From positions 10,246,001 to 10,310,000 of the forward strand of contig CM036629.1 in assembly GCA_020746105.1 (NCBI GenBank): a stretch of 64,000 nt of DNA. Direction: 5' to 3'. Below, piece by piece: positions 40,040-54,056 of this stretch. Both the position numbers and the translations under genes were made by a program. The DNA comes from Trogon surrucura. Lineage: Eukaryota > Chordata > Aves > Trogoniformes > Trogonidae. Every line of letters begins with the position of its first letter. Position 1 is the first letter of the stretch. The notes under the pieces were generated by a model. That model saw only the letters and a program-made list of their open reading frames with translations, did no database searches and was not told the DNA's origin.

Positions 40040-40045
40040 TGTAAT
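40040..40045. repeat. 6-bp target-site duplication TGTAAT (right)
   Basis: Matches 39659-39664 exactly and marks the right end of the class II solo LTR. Confidence 0.8.
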
Positions 40046-43000
40046 CATAACTCATAGATAAATTTACCGGAAATACAGGATTTCTAGTTTTCTTGCCTTG
40101 GGCTAAGATTTCTGCATGCACAGTAAATTTATTTTACTCATTTGTTCTAGCATAATGACATCACTGGCAACACATTAGTAAAAGTGTTTACAAAATGACC
40201 CTTTGTAAACTAAATGTGTTTTTCAGTTCTGATTTTACTGTGGTTCAAAATTGTGCAGAAAGGGCAATTTCAAAATCAGTTTTCTGTTTTGAAGTTACTT
40301 TTATTAAGGTTTATTGGTTTCCTTTCCCCCAAAGTTTAATAGATTAAAATAAAAGCATTGGTTTTGTGTCATGCCTGAGTGTTTATACCTTATGGCACAT
40401 TCATTTTAACATGGTTGTCATATTTTAATAAAAATTTCCATACAAAAGAATGTTCACTAAAAATGGAAATGTTTTGTCAGCTCTTACTTCCAATGTGTAC
40501 TAACAGTAATTTCTGTTTTTTTTTCCAAAGTTTTCTGAATGGCAGTGTAATTCCACAGTTTTTTTGTTTAGAGGTCATACTGATTCTTTTGTGTGAAAGC
40601 TCCAAGCATGTAAAGAATAGATCTTACATAATACTACGCTAATAAAGAAAACTGAAGGATCACAAGGAAAATGTCACTGACATTTTCTGAGAAATTCGTG
40701 CCTTAGTGGAGTCTCTTGCTGAGTCTCCATTAGGATAATTAGTAGGACAGATTCTGTTTGCTGTGGTAATAAATTATGATGTAAACCAGTGTGGGGGCCA
40801 ATGTGCAACAATACAGTCTCTAATGAGCATATTATGGTGAAAAAACAAATATTTTTTCAAGGATATTATCTGGCTAACAAATTGTTCATTTTCATGTTGA
40901 GAAAATTGTGTGGGGAGAAAATTCAGCGAAAAAGTAGAAGAAAATCTGTTCAGTTGCATAGCAGAGTGGGACAGACATAGAGGGTAAGAAACAGAAAAGT
41001 AACTGGAGAAATTATGAGGTCAGAGGCAGGGAACCTCTTGCAAGTGTTCAGCAGTATTGGTTTTGTGTAGTGTCTTAAATCCTTTAGAAATTCATCTGAT
41101 TGACTAGAAGCCCGCTTTTAAATTTCACTTGTTAGTTGTGAAAGGTGTTGGAGGATGTAAATGATTTCCTTGTGATTTCTTTGTTAGACTGGAAGTATTA
41201 GGCTGCAAGTATAAGATTTCATAGCATATGTCTATTGTATACTGGTCTGCCAGTAATGGATGTGTTTTACTCTTATTGAAAAAGAAAATATAACAGCAAC
41301 ACTAAAGGCCATAATCTTGTGGATGTGGAGTTTTGTTCGATTTGATGTTTCTTCCTGATGTCAAGCACTGGCTTTTTCACTAAGACACTTGTAACTGTCC
41401 TTAGTGGAAGCCTCTGGAGATTTCTTCCACATTTCTCTTCTGTTTGGATTTCATCATCAGAAGCTCTCACTGGGGCCAGTGAGTCTCAGTTAACTCAGTT
41501 GAGTCTCATTACGCAGATCTTTTGGTATTTTGCACAAAGTGAAAAACCCCAAAACTCTATCTGTTACTCATGCCAGTTATCCGTCATATGCTGAGAATCA
41601 ATATGTCAGAGTAGATTTTTAAGCTTTTCATGCTTCATTGATCTCTTGATTTTAGCAAACAGAAGCATCTGTTGTTAAAAACCAGACATAGTTTTTATAT
41701 TATTTATAAAAGTGAAAAAATGATTTTTTTTTCAGTGAAAACTTAAAAAAAGCACACAAAAAATCAAGCGGATGAAAGGAGAACAATCCTCTCTTCTTCA
41801 TATTCCACAGACAAAAGTTATGCATTTCCTAAGTGGCAGAAATTTCTGTTGTCCTTTGTTACAGCAACTAAATGTTGACTCCATGGCTGTTTCCTGGTCA
41901 TGTATCTTTCTGATACATGGAGATCCATCCTTGCTTGTGGTGAGCATTGAACAGTACAGACTGTTACATGAAAAAACCAAAACCCCAAACAAAAAATAAC
42001 TACGGATTTACAGTCCTTCAGAACTTTTAAACACTGGTGTGTGTTTTTAATTAATTTTCTTTCCTTCTGATAAGTAACTCTAACTTAATAAATTCCCTCA
42101 CTCTATTATTATTTCTACCCTTCTTGATTTTAACTAAAAATGATTTATCTTCATTTCTGTGCCAGCAGCCAGGGATCACGTTGATAGTATCTTTCATAAC
42201 ATTTTTCCAATGGGGATTGTAGCTGGAACCCTAACAAGAATAGCAATTTGTTACAGTTTGAGAAATGTCTATAAATCCTTAAGGCTTTGTCATATTAGAA
42301 GGAATTTATCTGTGTGATACAGGCAGGAAAGATGAAGAATCAATGATAAAAAATAAATAAGAACCACTGAGTGGTCTAAAAGATATTGACAAGCCAACAA
42401 TACAAGCTATTTTGACCTGATTATGTTGACTATAACTGTATGAGGACTTTGATACAAACTAACAGTTTTATCATGTTCTGATAGTTTTGAAGTGTATCAT
42501 TTCTGGATATCTTGTGTATTAACTGCTTTTGTGAATGTCAGGTGGGTACTTTATGACCCGGGAGCTACAATTCATGTTTTACCCGCAGATCTTTTCAAGA
42601 TATAATCTGTTGTCCAAAAGACAGAAGCAAAGAATGTAGATAAAATCATGCTTTTTACTGCATTAATGTCAGTCATAAAAAAAGCCCCAAACCAAACCAA
42701 AAAACAACATGTGTTTGGAAACAACAGGTAGATACTTTCTTCTAGTTCTCTTTTTAATTTTTTTTTTTTAGTAAGAAAAAAGTCTACAAAGGCAGGAGTC
42801 CAGGGGAGGAACACAGAAGGAAAAATAGTGTAATAACGATATAATACAACAGGTATATATGTATAAACATACCAAAATAAATCGTTAGGCACTTCCATTA
42901 TTTCATTAAAGCTAGTCAATACTAGTATTGCTTTGTGAGATTTGACTCTTTATTTCCATGTTGGTAGACACAGGACTAATGCAGTGGGAACTGAGTTTTG

Positions 43001-46000
43001 TCAATAAGCAAGTTCTTACAGCTTTGCATACTTAATTGGGAATACATCTGCCACAGAAGCAACAAGATATATGTTATTCATTATTTGGAAAGTATAGTCT
43101 TGCCAGTGCTCTTGATGCGATTTGATCATAATGGACAAAAATCTTCATAGGTGACTTTTCAGGGCTTTAGATAACTCCAAGTCCTATTTATAGTTGTTTA
43201 AATTTTCTTAGAAGAATAAAGGAGGTTGGGTTTAATAGCATTCTTAAGCCACTTGAAAAATGCTTTGATTTTTAAGTTAGAATTAAATGATCATGGAAAA
43301 CACTGTCAAGCTTGTATAAATAGAATTTTTGTGCAAAGCAATGCAGTCACGTAAACTTGCAGTGGGATTTTTGGGAATAGGCAGAGAATACACATCTGCA
43401 ACCTTCTCTGCGACACCATGATGGAAGGGTGATTTCATCTATCTCATACATTTTGCTCTTGCAAGCATTTCTCTCAAGGCTGTTTCTACTGAAGCACATA
43501 TCCTGTAGTTCTTAGTAAAGATAAACAGAAAAGTAAAGCAGAACTTCTCTCTGTAACAACTGCTCAATAACAATAATAAATCATGGCTTTATGCAAATTT
43601 GGTGACAGTCCAGTTGACATTTACTTGTAGTAAAACATTCTCTGTGGTTCTCTGTATTGCAATAAAAATAGAAAAGTCATTTTGTGACCTGAGAATAACG
43701 TAAATCGCACCATCTTTAAGAAAGCAGTGTCATTATAGGTCATCTAGTAACATCTTGCATTGGGAGATTTAGTAATAGTATGAAGTCTTTTGATAGAAGA
43801 GATCCTCTCCTCATGTTCTCCTGTATCTTATTACCAAGTGAAGCAACTGAACAGAAGCAAGGTATTTCTGCAAATATTTGCCTGCTGTCTTTATTCAGAT
43901 TGTTGGACATTTCTGATAGAAATTAGATTTACGTATTCTGTACAGAGTGAGGACAATTGCTTTTTCCTTCTGTGGTCAGTACTCATTCATCAAATCGGGA
44001 CTGTCTTGATTACCTCCAGACAGATGACAATCCCAATTTACAGCTCAGCGTGTAGCTGAGAAAAGTGATGTTTCTCCTCTATTCCAGTAAATTGTTTGCA
44101 TGTGGTAATAATGCTGTTGTTTCTGCCATAGAATATCTTATACTGATTAAAAAAACTTTTTCATAACGCAGTTTTTATTTACATAGTTTTCCATATAATT
44201 AATGATAGTTTATGAATTACATATTTTTTTGCAAGATAATAGGCATTGCCTGTCCTAAAACATCTTCTCTACATCTCATTTAGATGTACCAAAGATGTCC
44301 AGTTAGCCTAGGACCTGTTGAAAGGTGTAGTTATGGCAGCACAAAATGTAATTGGTGTGGACTCTTGCAGTCTTCTGAAGTGAGCTAGATTTGTGTGTAG
44401 AGCTATCCATACATGAGCATGTACTTATTCTTCAATGTCTCTTAACAACCTTAAGCCTGGGTTTTGGCTTGAACGTGAGAATGTTCCTGTCAAAAGAGAG
44501 GGATTCTGCAATGAGCAGTGGGGAATTGGGAAAAGAGGATAAGCGGTCTGAAAATTGATCTTCATGAGTTCTGGAGTTCTGAAAAAAGGTTATGTGATGT
44601 GGTTGTCTGTGGTAGGGAACTAGGAATAGGGACTCAATCCTTTCCTCCTCAGTGTTCATTAAGGAAATATTACCTTGTCCTAAGACAAGATAGAGCAAGA
44701 GGCAGTGCATCTGTGGCCACAGGATTTCGTTACCTTGCATCAGTTTGTGTCTGTGTCAGTGTGTGGGTTCTGATCAGGAACTCTGTCACACAGTTGCTGT
44801 GTGCTTTGGTTCACACCGTGGAGCAAGCAGTCTTGGGGCACACAAACTGAATTCCTTTTTGGGCTGAAAATAGCAAAACCAGCTGTGCTTCAAGAGTACA
44901 CTGATGGGATCAGTATCCTGTAAGCGACAGAGAGCAACTTGCAATTTCTGAGGAAATGCACCGTCTCTTAGTTTGGTTTCCCCCCCCCATCCCCCCCCGC
45001 CTTTTGAGAAAATGGTGTTTCGATTCTTCCAGTAAATAAGCAGATCTCTATTGAACAAACATCTGATAAAACACAGTGATAAAACAAAGATATTCCTGGC
45101 AACAATTAAATTAAAATAATGCTTTCTAGAACACATTGCCACAGATGTTCATAAAAATTTATGCTTGGAGATTAATTGAATTATTTATTATGTAATTTGA
45201 GAAATCCTAAAAATCTACTATGGTAAATATTTATTTCAAGTGTAGATAAAGGTAGCCGAGATGTAGTTTTGCATTTTATATAAATGATTATGGAGTGTAT
45301 GCAATGACTCTTTATTTTTTTTTCTCAAGTGGTGCTAAAAACTTCTTACAGTTACTAAGACCTCTGCTTCAGTTTAGGTGTGGAAATTAGAGTGCAGAAC
45401 ACGCAGTGTTACTGTCTTTAAAGAGTAACAAAAATAGAAGAAGATTGAACTGACCAGGCAAAGACTCTCTTTCACTATCTTAACAAGAAAATCTAACCAT
45501 TGCGATATGAATTTTAGCTTTTTCATATAAAATCAATCAGACTTTTTTTTGGAAAATCTTTGCAAGATATTAATTTATATATATTAATGTAAACATCAGA
45601 TTATTTGTTCATAAGAAAAGTTCTGTCTGTTTTAATGTCATTGTCCAAAATGCCATTGTGTGTGCTAACTGCAATAAATTCTCTGATGAAACCTAAGGTT
45701 TACTTTACATTCTTACTGGCGAATGTCTTGCAGGTAGCTGTATTGCTGAAGAATGGATGAAATCTCAGAGTTGCTGGTATTAATGAAAGAAAAGGTGAGT
45801 AATGGCTGTTGTTTTTATATATCCAAGGTTGACCTTTTTGGTTACATATGTTTAGACGTATGTTTATGTTATTTTTTGCTTTGTTTTGATATTTTTCCCA
45901 GAGCATTGATCAATATTGTATCTTAAAAAGAAAGGTATTTAAGCCCTGTAAATGAATTAGTTTGCATTTCTGAACATTATCTGCTACTTCATCCAGTTTT

Positions 46001-49000
46001 GTATTGTGATTATTCTTTTGCATTGTGTTGTCATCAGTACTGAATTTTTAAAAATTGTTTCATGACTATTAATTTTTATTTTATAGCTTCAAATGAGAAA
46101 TCTCTATGGAAGTGCCAGTTTTTGGAATAGCAACACTATATGAATTTGGGTTAGGATTCTAAATAGCATTACTGGCTTTTGACTCAACAGGAGGAAGATT
46201 ATAGGGTCTATTAAGCCAACAGCTTTTAATGGAGAGGATATTTGCCGAGTTCCTACTCTGTGTGCCAGATAGCATATCTAGTTCAATCCAAATGGCACGT
46301 GGATCTTCAAAACAGTAAGAATCTGTTCTTTGTGTACCTTTCCTTCCAGGAGACTGCCTGTTTGTTAGTATGTGTGCACATCATCTGAGAAAACTACAAT
46401 CTAGCGAACGTGTGTGCCTACCTACATGGGAACAAAAGCATAATGGTGCTAGTTTGGGAATTATTGTATAGACATTAGAAAGACACATGTACCACTGGTG
46501 TTCTGGTTACATTTTTTACAGGTTCTGCCAGTGCTTAATAACACCACACATCTTGTTAGCATCAAGTTTTCTAATCCTTTATTTTTGGTGCACTGAAAGT
46601 TACAGATAAAACCGAGCAGTAGCGAGCAGGACAGAAACAGCAACAACTCAAATAGAAGGAAGGGATTAGTCAGTGTCTGACTAGTCCATGCTTGTAGAGG
46701 GAGAGTAATCAACCCCAAAGTCAACATTTATTAATGCTGTTCACATCAAAGGCTGTCAGATGAGCACTACATGAGAGTCCCTAGCTTCAAAAAAGAAATA
46801 TTGATTGAAATAAACCGGAGCCTGAGTTTCAGCATTCTCGCTCAATACATATATAGCTTCGTGTTCTGTAACAAAGTCTCTAAAGGCTGGCAAAGTCAGT
46901 AAAGTACTTACAGAAATGTCAATTCATGATCTTCACTTGGTGAACACTTGTCTGATTCCTTCCATTTACTGTTAGACTTAAGGGAATAATAACTGCAAAT
47001 GAAAAAGCTGCTGAAATACCAAGCTCACACTCATGCACCTGTACAAACTGTTTCACATGCTGCTACGTATTTATGTGCGCCTGCAATGCTTGCATTATAT
47101 GTGTTTTAGTGAAACCATGTGAAATTGCTGTAAAACAGTGTGATATAAAAAGCAAATGTCTGAACACTGGAAAAAGCTCAAATATGTATTTTTAAAAATA
47201 AAATTATAAAAACAATTTTAAAATTAAATACTGGACTCCAGGCTGATTATGTGATTGCATCTTTGGCAGGACTTTAGTGATCAAGCTGTATGGTCAACTG
47301 AGAGATGCTTAATGGCTTTTGCACAACTTTTCTAAATGAAAAATTTCTTAGGTTTAAGTCAGTTGCCATTTATCAGTTACTATCTGTTAGAAATTCTGCC
47401 AGAAATGGTCTGAATTGAGAAAATGGTAGCAACTGACAGACTATTCTATCATTAATGTTTCAACTTGAACAGAATTATGGTCTGGGTCAGTGGCATATAC
47501 AGCTCGCTTTTAACATTAGACCTAGTCCTGAATAAGTTGAGCAAGTGAGTTGTACCAAATGATGTCACAATTCAGGCGCTCTCTTAAATTCTAAGAGTTT
47601 CTTTACTATTTTCTTGTTCCAGAAAGGTGATTTCTTTACTTTTCTTTTGTTTCCTAGTTCTTGTCTTTGTTTTATCTCCAAACAATTCTTCTGAGAGATT
47701 TTTTTATTTGAGATTTTATTTTGAGATGCAATTGAATGTCAGTCTTTTCTGAAGCTGCCTTCTGAAGGGCCATTTTAATACTTCTCAAAAAGGAATTCTC
47801 AAGTAATTGTTTTTTTAGAGAAGTTATGTTACAGATAAATAGTGTTAAAGCACTTGTATAGTAATGATGTCTCTTACAGTGATGGCTTCAGAGTAGGACT
47901 GGTTAGAGATACCTGTAATTTGGAAGAGTTTTGGGAGTAGACAGAAAAAAATTTGTCAAACTATGATCATGACTCAAAAGCAAAAGTTAAATCATGGCTA
48001 TTTAGGACAGACTTGCAGGAGGTGCATCAAGGTTAAACTTTGAAGTTTGATTTAACAAAGTTGTGATTATACATTTTAACACAAAAATGTGGTAGAGATT
48101 AGAACTGAAATTCTCTTTGCCTGGAACCTACCTTCAGAGGAATGAGGGAACCCAGGACAGTTGTGGGAGTTAGTTTCCAGACCAGGATCCCGAGGGCTTT
48201 GACTTTTTCACATAAAAGCTACACTAGGAAATGATGAGAGAGTATGATGAGTGTGTGTCCATAAGACTGCATCAAACAGATGTCCACTGTATGGCTGAGG
48301 TGTATTCAGGTGTATTCTTCTGGATGTTTAATGTATTGCATGCTTCTCAGGTGTTACTGTGTAATTTTCAGCAACTTCTAGTTACAGGTCTGTATTATAG
48401 CTTTCTTTACTGTATTTCTGAAAGCATTCAGAAGTTACTGTGTTGGTATATTTTTTTAAAGTTGGTTGCTAGCTGTAGATTTTGATGATAGCTCAAAAGC
48501 CACATCATCTGTATTTCAATCTTTTATTTCTTTGTGGCTGAGAGTACAAGAAAGATAATGATGCCATGTTGCTTCAGAGAGAGGAAGTTGGTTCTGGGGT
48601 CTCGCAAGGGTATGCAAGTGAAGTTTCTATTGCAACAAGAGCTGAAGCATTTGGATTTTGTGATACGAACTTGTGGGTGGCTGTGTGTGTATACATACAT
48701 ACGTCTGTATGTATAAAAGGAGCTATGCCTGACATGTGCTTTCACAAGGATTGTCTTGGTGTTGGGTTACGGCTTTATATTCTGCCCAGAGACGCTGAAA
48801 TGCAGTGGGGTATGAATTTAATTCCACTCCATGTTACTGGTTTTCTCTCAGTAGGTTCTGTGCAACAGAAATTTAATAAAAGCAAGTATGTTTTGTAACA
48901 TACGTATTGAAAATATATAATTAGCTTTTTCTCATTTTATTGATTTGTGAAACAAGGGACTATTTTATTAATAAATGTATAGTATGAGTTACTGAGTTTC

Positions 49001-49955
49001 TGGTTTAGCACTGTGCCAAACTGGACCTCTATTTCCACATGTTACATTCATGTAAACAGTAAGTAATAACAGTACCTGCACTAATCACTGTCCTCTGTAG
49101 TGTCAGAGAGAGCAGCAAGCACAAACCCTGTGTTAAAATATCAGTGATTTCAAAGTTTGAACAGGGTAGTTGATTCTGGCAGAAGCCAAGCATATATTTA
49201 CTGTTTTCTGAGTTTGAATGCACGACTCCCTTGTCCTGGAAGAGAGTAAAAATTTGACACAACAAACAACGAATGTACAAATGCACTGTTGCTTTCTGTA
49301 CATGATCACAAGCATTTAAATTCTGAAAAATGGAGCTAGTTTTGAAACTGTGGTCTTGAAACTATACATGTGAGTAATAATAATGCATCTTATAACTTGT
49401 TCTTTGGTCAAGACTTTGATCAAGATTGCTTTTGCAAGGCAGTGTTTTATGCATTCTGAACCAAAGTAGGCCTCCCTGAGCAGCTGAGAAGTGTTGAAGG
49501 ATGGAGCGAATTTCGACTGAAAAACTGACAGGAAAAAGAAAATCTGAACCAGGTTGTTGTATTCTGAAGTGGAGCTCTATCGTAGGCATTTCAGAGGTGA
49601 TTTCCTGTACTTTTCTTCACTAGGTGGATATAAAGTATCTGTTTGTAGGGAATTAGTAAAAAACCTGACAACCTATCATTTTCCGTTGAATGATTGAAAT
49701 GTGTGTGTAATGCTGCAGCTAGCTACGTGGAAAAGGCAAGCTATGCCTGCTTCTCAATCTCTTGGAAAGGAGCAAGGAATTTTTATCATTCTGAACCTGT
49801 CATCTGTTGTAGGAAAAGAAATAATACTTATTTGCCTCTCACCACTGTTTTCAGTTGACAGTACTGGTTGCATTCCCACATTCTGCCAAATGTATTTATT
49901 TGCTCTTCTTAATCAGGCAAATCTCCGTTGATTTCAGGAGGATTTTTTACTGAAA
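40046..49955. other. Single-copy AT-rich DNA, no recognised gene
   Basis: No gene, RNA gene or dated repeat is seen across nearly 10 kb. Open frames reach about 118 codons (44786-45142 and 42572-42919, both minus) without any recognisable domain. A C-run (two blocks of about 8-9 C) lies at about 44981-44998. A small TACA/TGTA-rich simple stretch lies at about 48690-48715. Confidence 0.55.
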
Positions 49956-51157
49956 TAGAATGAGGGACGAGGTACTATACCTCATTGTGGTCTATCTGGA
50001 CATCAGCAAGGCATTTGGCTCTGTCTTCCACAGCATCCTCATAGGTAAACTGAGGAAGTGTTGTCTGGATGACCAAGTAGTGAGGTGGGTTGCTAATTGG
50101 TTGAAGAGAAGTAGTCAGAGAGTTGTGGTCAATGGGGCAGAGTCTAGTTGGAGGCCTGTGTCTAGTGGGGTCCCTCAGGGGTCAATGCTCGGGCTGGTGC
50201 TTTTCAATATATTTATCAATGACCTGAATGAGGGATTAGAGAGTGTTGTCAGCAAGTTTGGTGATGACACGAAACTGGGAGGAATGGTTGACACTCCAGA
50301 AGGCTGTGCTGCCATTCAGAGAGACCTGGACAGGCTGGAGCGCTGGGCAGGTAGAAATCTTACGCGGTTCAACAAGGGCAAGTGTAGAGTTTTGCACTTG
50401 GGAAAGAATAACCCCATGTACCAATATAGGTTGGGGACTGCCCTGCTGGAGAGCAGCACAGGGGAAAGGGACCTGGGGGTTCTGGTGGGCAGCAGGATGG
50501 CCATGAGCCAGCAATGTGCCCTCGTGGCCAGGAAGGCCAATGGCATCCTGGGGTGTGTTAGAAGGGGAGTAGCAAGTAGGTCAAGAGAGGTCCTCCTGCC
50601 CCTCTACTCTGCCCTGGTGAGGCCACATCTGGAATATTGTGTCCCGTTCTGGGCTCCTCAGTTCAAGAAGGACAGGGAGCTGCTTGAGAGAGTCCAGCGC
50701 AGAGCCACAAAGATGATGGAGTGGAACATCTCCCTTATGAGGAAAGGCTGAAGGAGCTGAGTCTCTTTAGCTTGGAGAAGAGGAGGCTGAGGGGTGACCT
50801 CATTAATGTTCATAAATATGTCAAGGGGGAATGTCAGCAGGATGGAGCCAGGCTCTTTTCAGCGGCGTCCATTGACAAGACAAGGGGCAGTGGGTGCAAG
50901 TTGGAACATAGGAGGTTCCATAAACATATGAGGAAAAACTTTTTCACAGTGAGAGTGACAGAGCACTGGCACAGGCTGCCCAGGGAGGTTGTGGAGTCTC
51001 CTTCTCTGGAGACATTCAAAACCCTCCTGGACGCGTTCTTGTGCGATCTACTGTAGGTGATCCTGCTCTGGCGGGGGGGTTGGACTAGATGATCTTTGAG
51101 GTCCCTTCCAACCTCTAACACTCTGTGATTCTGTGTGACTCTGTGATTCTGTGTGAT
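49956..51157 (+). mobile_element. CR1 LINE, 5'-truncated, with 3' tail
   Basis: A 1.2-kb CR1 copy that begins inside the reverse transcriptase and runs through the rest of ORF2 and the short 3' UTR ('ggactagatgatctttgagg' at about 51082) to a tail of ATTCTGTG-like 8-bp units (about 51120-51157), the signature CR1 3' terminus. CR1 copies move by target-primed reverse transcription and are normally 5'-truncated, as here. The frame is almost intact, so this is the youngest CR1 in the window. The three CR1 pieces (14 kb, 26 kb, 50 kb) show distinct divergence and are independent insertions. Confidence 0.96.
49960..51056 (+). pseudogene. CR1 ORF2 remnant (reverse transcriptase C-terminal part)
   Basis: The first open frame (49960-50751) encodes the RT palm and thumb. 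Visible motifs are the first catalytic-Asp motif YLDISKAF (residues 12-19), GVPQGS (70-75) and FGDD (100-103), where CR1 elements usually have FADD. Downstream are HLGKNN and the RPHLEYC motif. Near 50715-50745 the frame shifts. The remaining C-terminal part continues in another frame at 50721-51056 with [19 protein letters not shown] and [10 protein letters not shown]. The endonuclease and N-terminal half are absent through 5' truncation. With an endonuclease missing and one frameshift it cannot be active. The open frames on the opposite strand here are shadows. Confidence 0.93.
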
Positions 51158-54050
51158 ACCTGTGATTCAGATTTTAGAACTGCAGCTGTAGGCAGGGGGT
51201 AGGTACATTCTGTTAAAGGTTTTAGAACTGCAGCTTGCATCGATATATTTACAGTGATTGAACTATATATGCTAAATGATGTGTCTGTGATTGTGGTCCA
51301 GAGACATTGCTGGGTGATAGGAACATAATTTGGCTTCAGTATTTCAGTGCACATTACCTCACTGATCTCAAAATTTAATGGAAGTGCAAACATATTTGAT
51401 ATTTACTCTTCGGGAGAGGATATGTTGGTCAAATTGAAAGTGTTAAGAAAAATTGCTTTATTTAAATCTTAATTTCTGTGATGGAAGGCCCAACGTAAAA
51501 TTGCAGGACACAAGTTCTCTACCTGATGCTGATCATACTGGTTTGGGGAGTAAGCAGAGTGTTCTAAGCTACATTTGCACAGAGCTTTCCAGAACTTATA
51601 TTCTCTCTTTTGATGATCCAGAGACTATAGTAACATCCTTCATTATTAAAACTGTGGTACTTATGCATTTTTTCAAGAGCAAAGTTTATAACTTTAAAGC
51701 AGCCTTTTAATCTCCTGCCAGTTCTCCATGTCTGCAAGTGCAAGATTGTTCCCAAACAGTCATGTATTTTTTTAGTTATTTTTCCAGTGTAGTTTGAGCA
51801 CCTATGTTTGAATCTATTAATATGGCTGAATGGAGGGTTAATTTGAGACATGTTTAAGATTCAGGCTCTAATGAGTGGTGATATGATGAGGGAGTGGAGA
51901 AAATATTGCCTTTTCCCTGTGATTACAGTTTAGGAATGAAAGTCAAATGACTCCATTTATTTTAAATTAATCACAGGGAAGCAATTACTGCCTGACCTGT
52001 TTGTAATAGCGATGCTATAAGGCCCACACTGTGGAGCTCTGTGATTTGAAAGACTGTGAAGCAGTCCACCCTGTAAGATGGGAAGGACATGTAGCACAGT
52101 AAAATTAGAGGGAGCGATATTGGTGGTTTATGTAGACAAGTATGCATTGAGGGGAAGGAATGATCAAGTAACCTGTCCTAGTACTGAAATTACTTATCAA
52201 TTTTCCTTGTACTGAACAGATGCAGATCAACTGTCCTTGTGGTGATTCCATGTGGTGGATAAGCTTCTTTGCAGGATCAGAATGCAAGACTTAAAATTAC
52301 TGGTAGTCTTAACTGAGAAGAACACTTCATGATTTTATTCAGAAGAAAACCAGCTGATAGTAGAGGTTTGTCTCTGGTCTCTTTTCGTCAGAGGCAAACA
52401 GAATAAAGCCTCCTGTTGTCCAGGTCAGGTCCACATCTTTGCTTAAGCCTTTCCAGACTGCCACTCCATTTCTTTGTAACTCATTGCCACATCTCTCAGT
52501 GAATTTATTTTGGTTACTGTGTGAATTTCTTTTGCTGATATTTGCAGAGTGGCTTTCCATTATGCCAGCTTTGCAAAACCGGTATGTTACACAGTTTGTT
52601 ATTCTGTGTTCACATAAACCCCCTGATGACCAGTGAGAAGCTGTGCAGCAATCATTTAACATCTTTGGAAATGCAAGTTATGCTGTTTAGATAACTGGCC
52701 AGCCTGCTGTGTAAGAGCAAAATTATAAACAATTTCAGACAGGAGTAACATTTTGGTATTAACAGACTTGAGCATCATTTCCTTAATTACACTTCACAGC
52801 TTTTCTCTGAAGATACATTAATCTTCTACGTTATGAAATGCATATTTTAAGGACATGTCACAGGCATCCTGAGCAATTACTTCACTGAATACTCAAGTAC
52901 CTTCTGTTAAATTCTAGAAAAAATTGAATTTTGTCCCTTTTTTGAATGCATTGATTCTTAAACTGGCATTATGCCAAAGGAAGTGATGCAAGATGATATT
53001 CTTCAATCATAGGAGTTGAACTTCCATTACAGGTAGGCAAGGTGCTTTTGTGAATGGGAGGTTTCTAAAATCCTGACTGCACTATGGCAGGACAAAACAA
53101 CCAAAAAATAAGCTTGATTCACGAGTGGAAGGTTTTTCTACTATTAGGAAGGTTTGAAAATGTGGTAGTTACAGTCAAGGGCAGGAGAAATATAGCACAG
53201 TAAAACAAACACAAAAATGACAATGTGTGATGGTTTTAATATCACACCCTGTGCATTTTTTTTTCTTTTAAATATAACTTCATACCAGCACTCTATGTCC
53301 GAGGAATCAGTTTAATCTAAAATAAACCCCAAAAAATCAAACATATATTTCCCTATGTGAATATCATAGGAGCTCATTTTCTTCCTTCTGTTCATGTTCT
53401 CAGAAAATACAAAAAGGAGATTTTTGTCTGAGCAACAGTCTTTTCAGAGTGTTGGGAAGTCAGTGAAATATAATTCAACTTTCAGGAGCAATTTTTAGTG
53501 CCCGACTTGGCAAACCAAGCTAGAGCAAATGTTAATGCAAACACTGATTTCAAGAAGGGATGGATAAAATTTTAAGTCTGTGGCAAGACTGATCTGGTTT
53601 CACATTGTGACTGACTATAAGTATCAGCAAATTATCTGCTGCTTCTGGGTAAATCTACTTCATTTATCATCTGCACGAGAGTTAAAATGCCTGTTCACCA
53701 CACAAGTTACAATGGTTTAATACTTGACAAATGGTGGTGTTCTCTGCAAGAAAACAGGAGTGAAGGAGAGGGGAAAATTAATGTTTTTTGGGAGAACAAG
53801 TTTCAAGAATGTTACTATAAAAAAAAAAAGCAAGTTAAGTAATCAAATTAAATTTGAAGAGAAAGAAAGCATATAAAAAGTCTGCTAGCGTAGTTTAACA
53901 AACTCTGAAAAGAAGAGCGTGTCTACAGGTGAATTACAGGTTCCATGGTTAGAAAAAAAATCTGGAATTCCACTTAGCACTTTCCATGAGAGAGCAGGGA
54001 GACCAAAAGCGTGGGGAAGAGCAACAAGGATCGAAATAGAACAGAATGTC
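51158..54050. other. Single-copy DNA between CR1 and the retroviral element
   Basis: No gene is recognised. Just downstream of the CR1 tail, a 16-bp phrase ttttagaactgcagct occurs twice (51172-51187 and 51220-51235). Open frames up to 107 codons (52339-52662, minus) have no recognisable features. The right end borders the duplication CTCAGC of the inserted element. Confidence 0.5.
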
Positions 54051-54056
54051 CTCAGC
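54051..54056. repeat. 6-bp target-site duplication CTCAGC (left)
   Basis: Identical to 56666-56671 at the far end. It frames the whole element, which shows that it arrived as one integration event with both ends intact. Confidence 0.9.

Noticed and set aside
42572-42919. 115-codon minus-strand open frame with hydrophobic stretches
   Set aside because: AT-rich chance frame. No recognisable family, and simple T/A runs lie within it.
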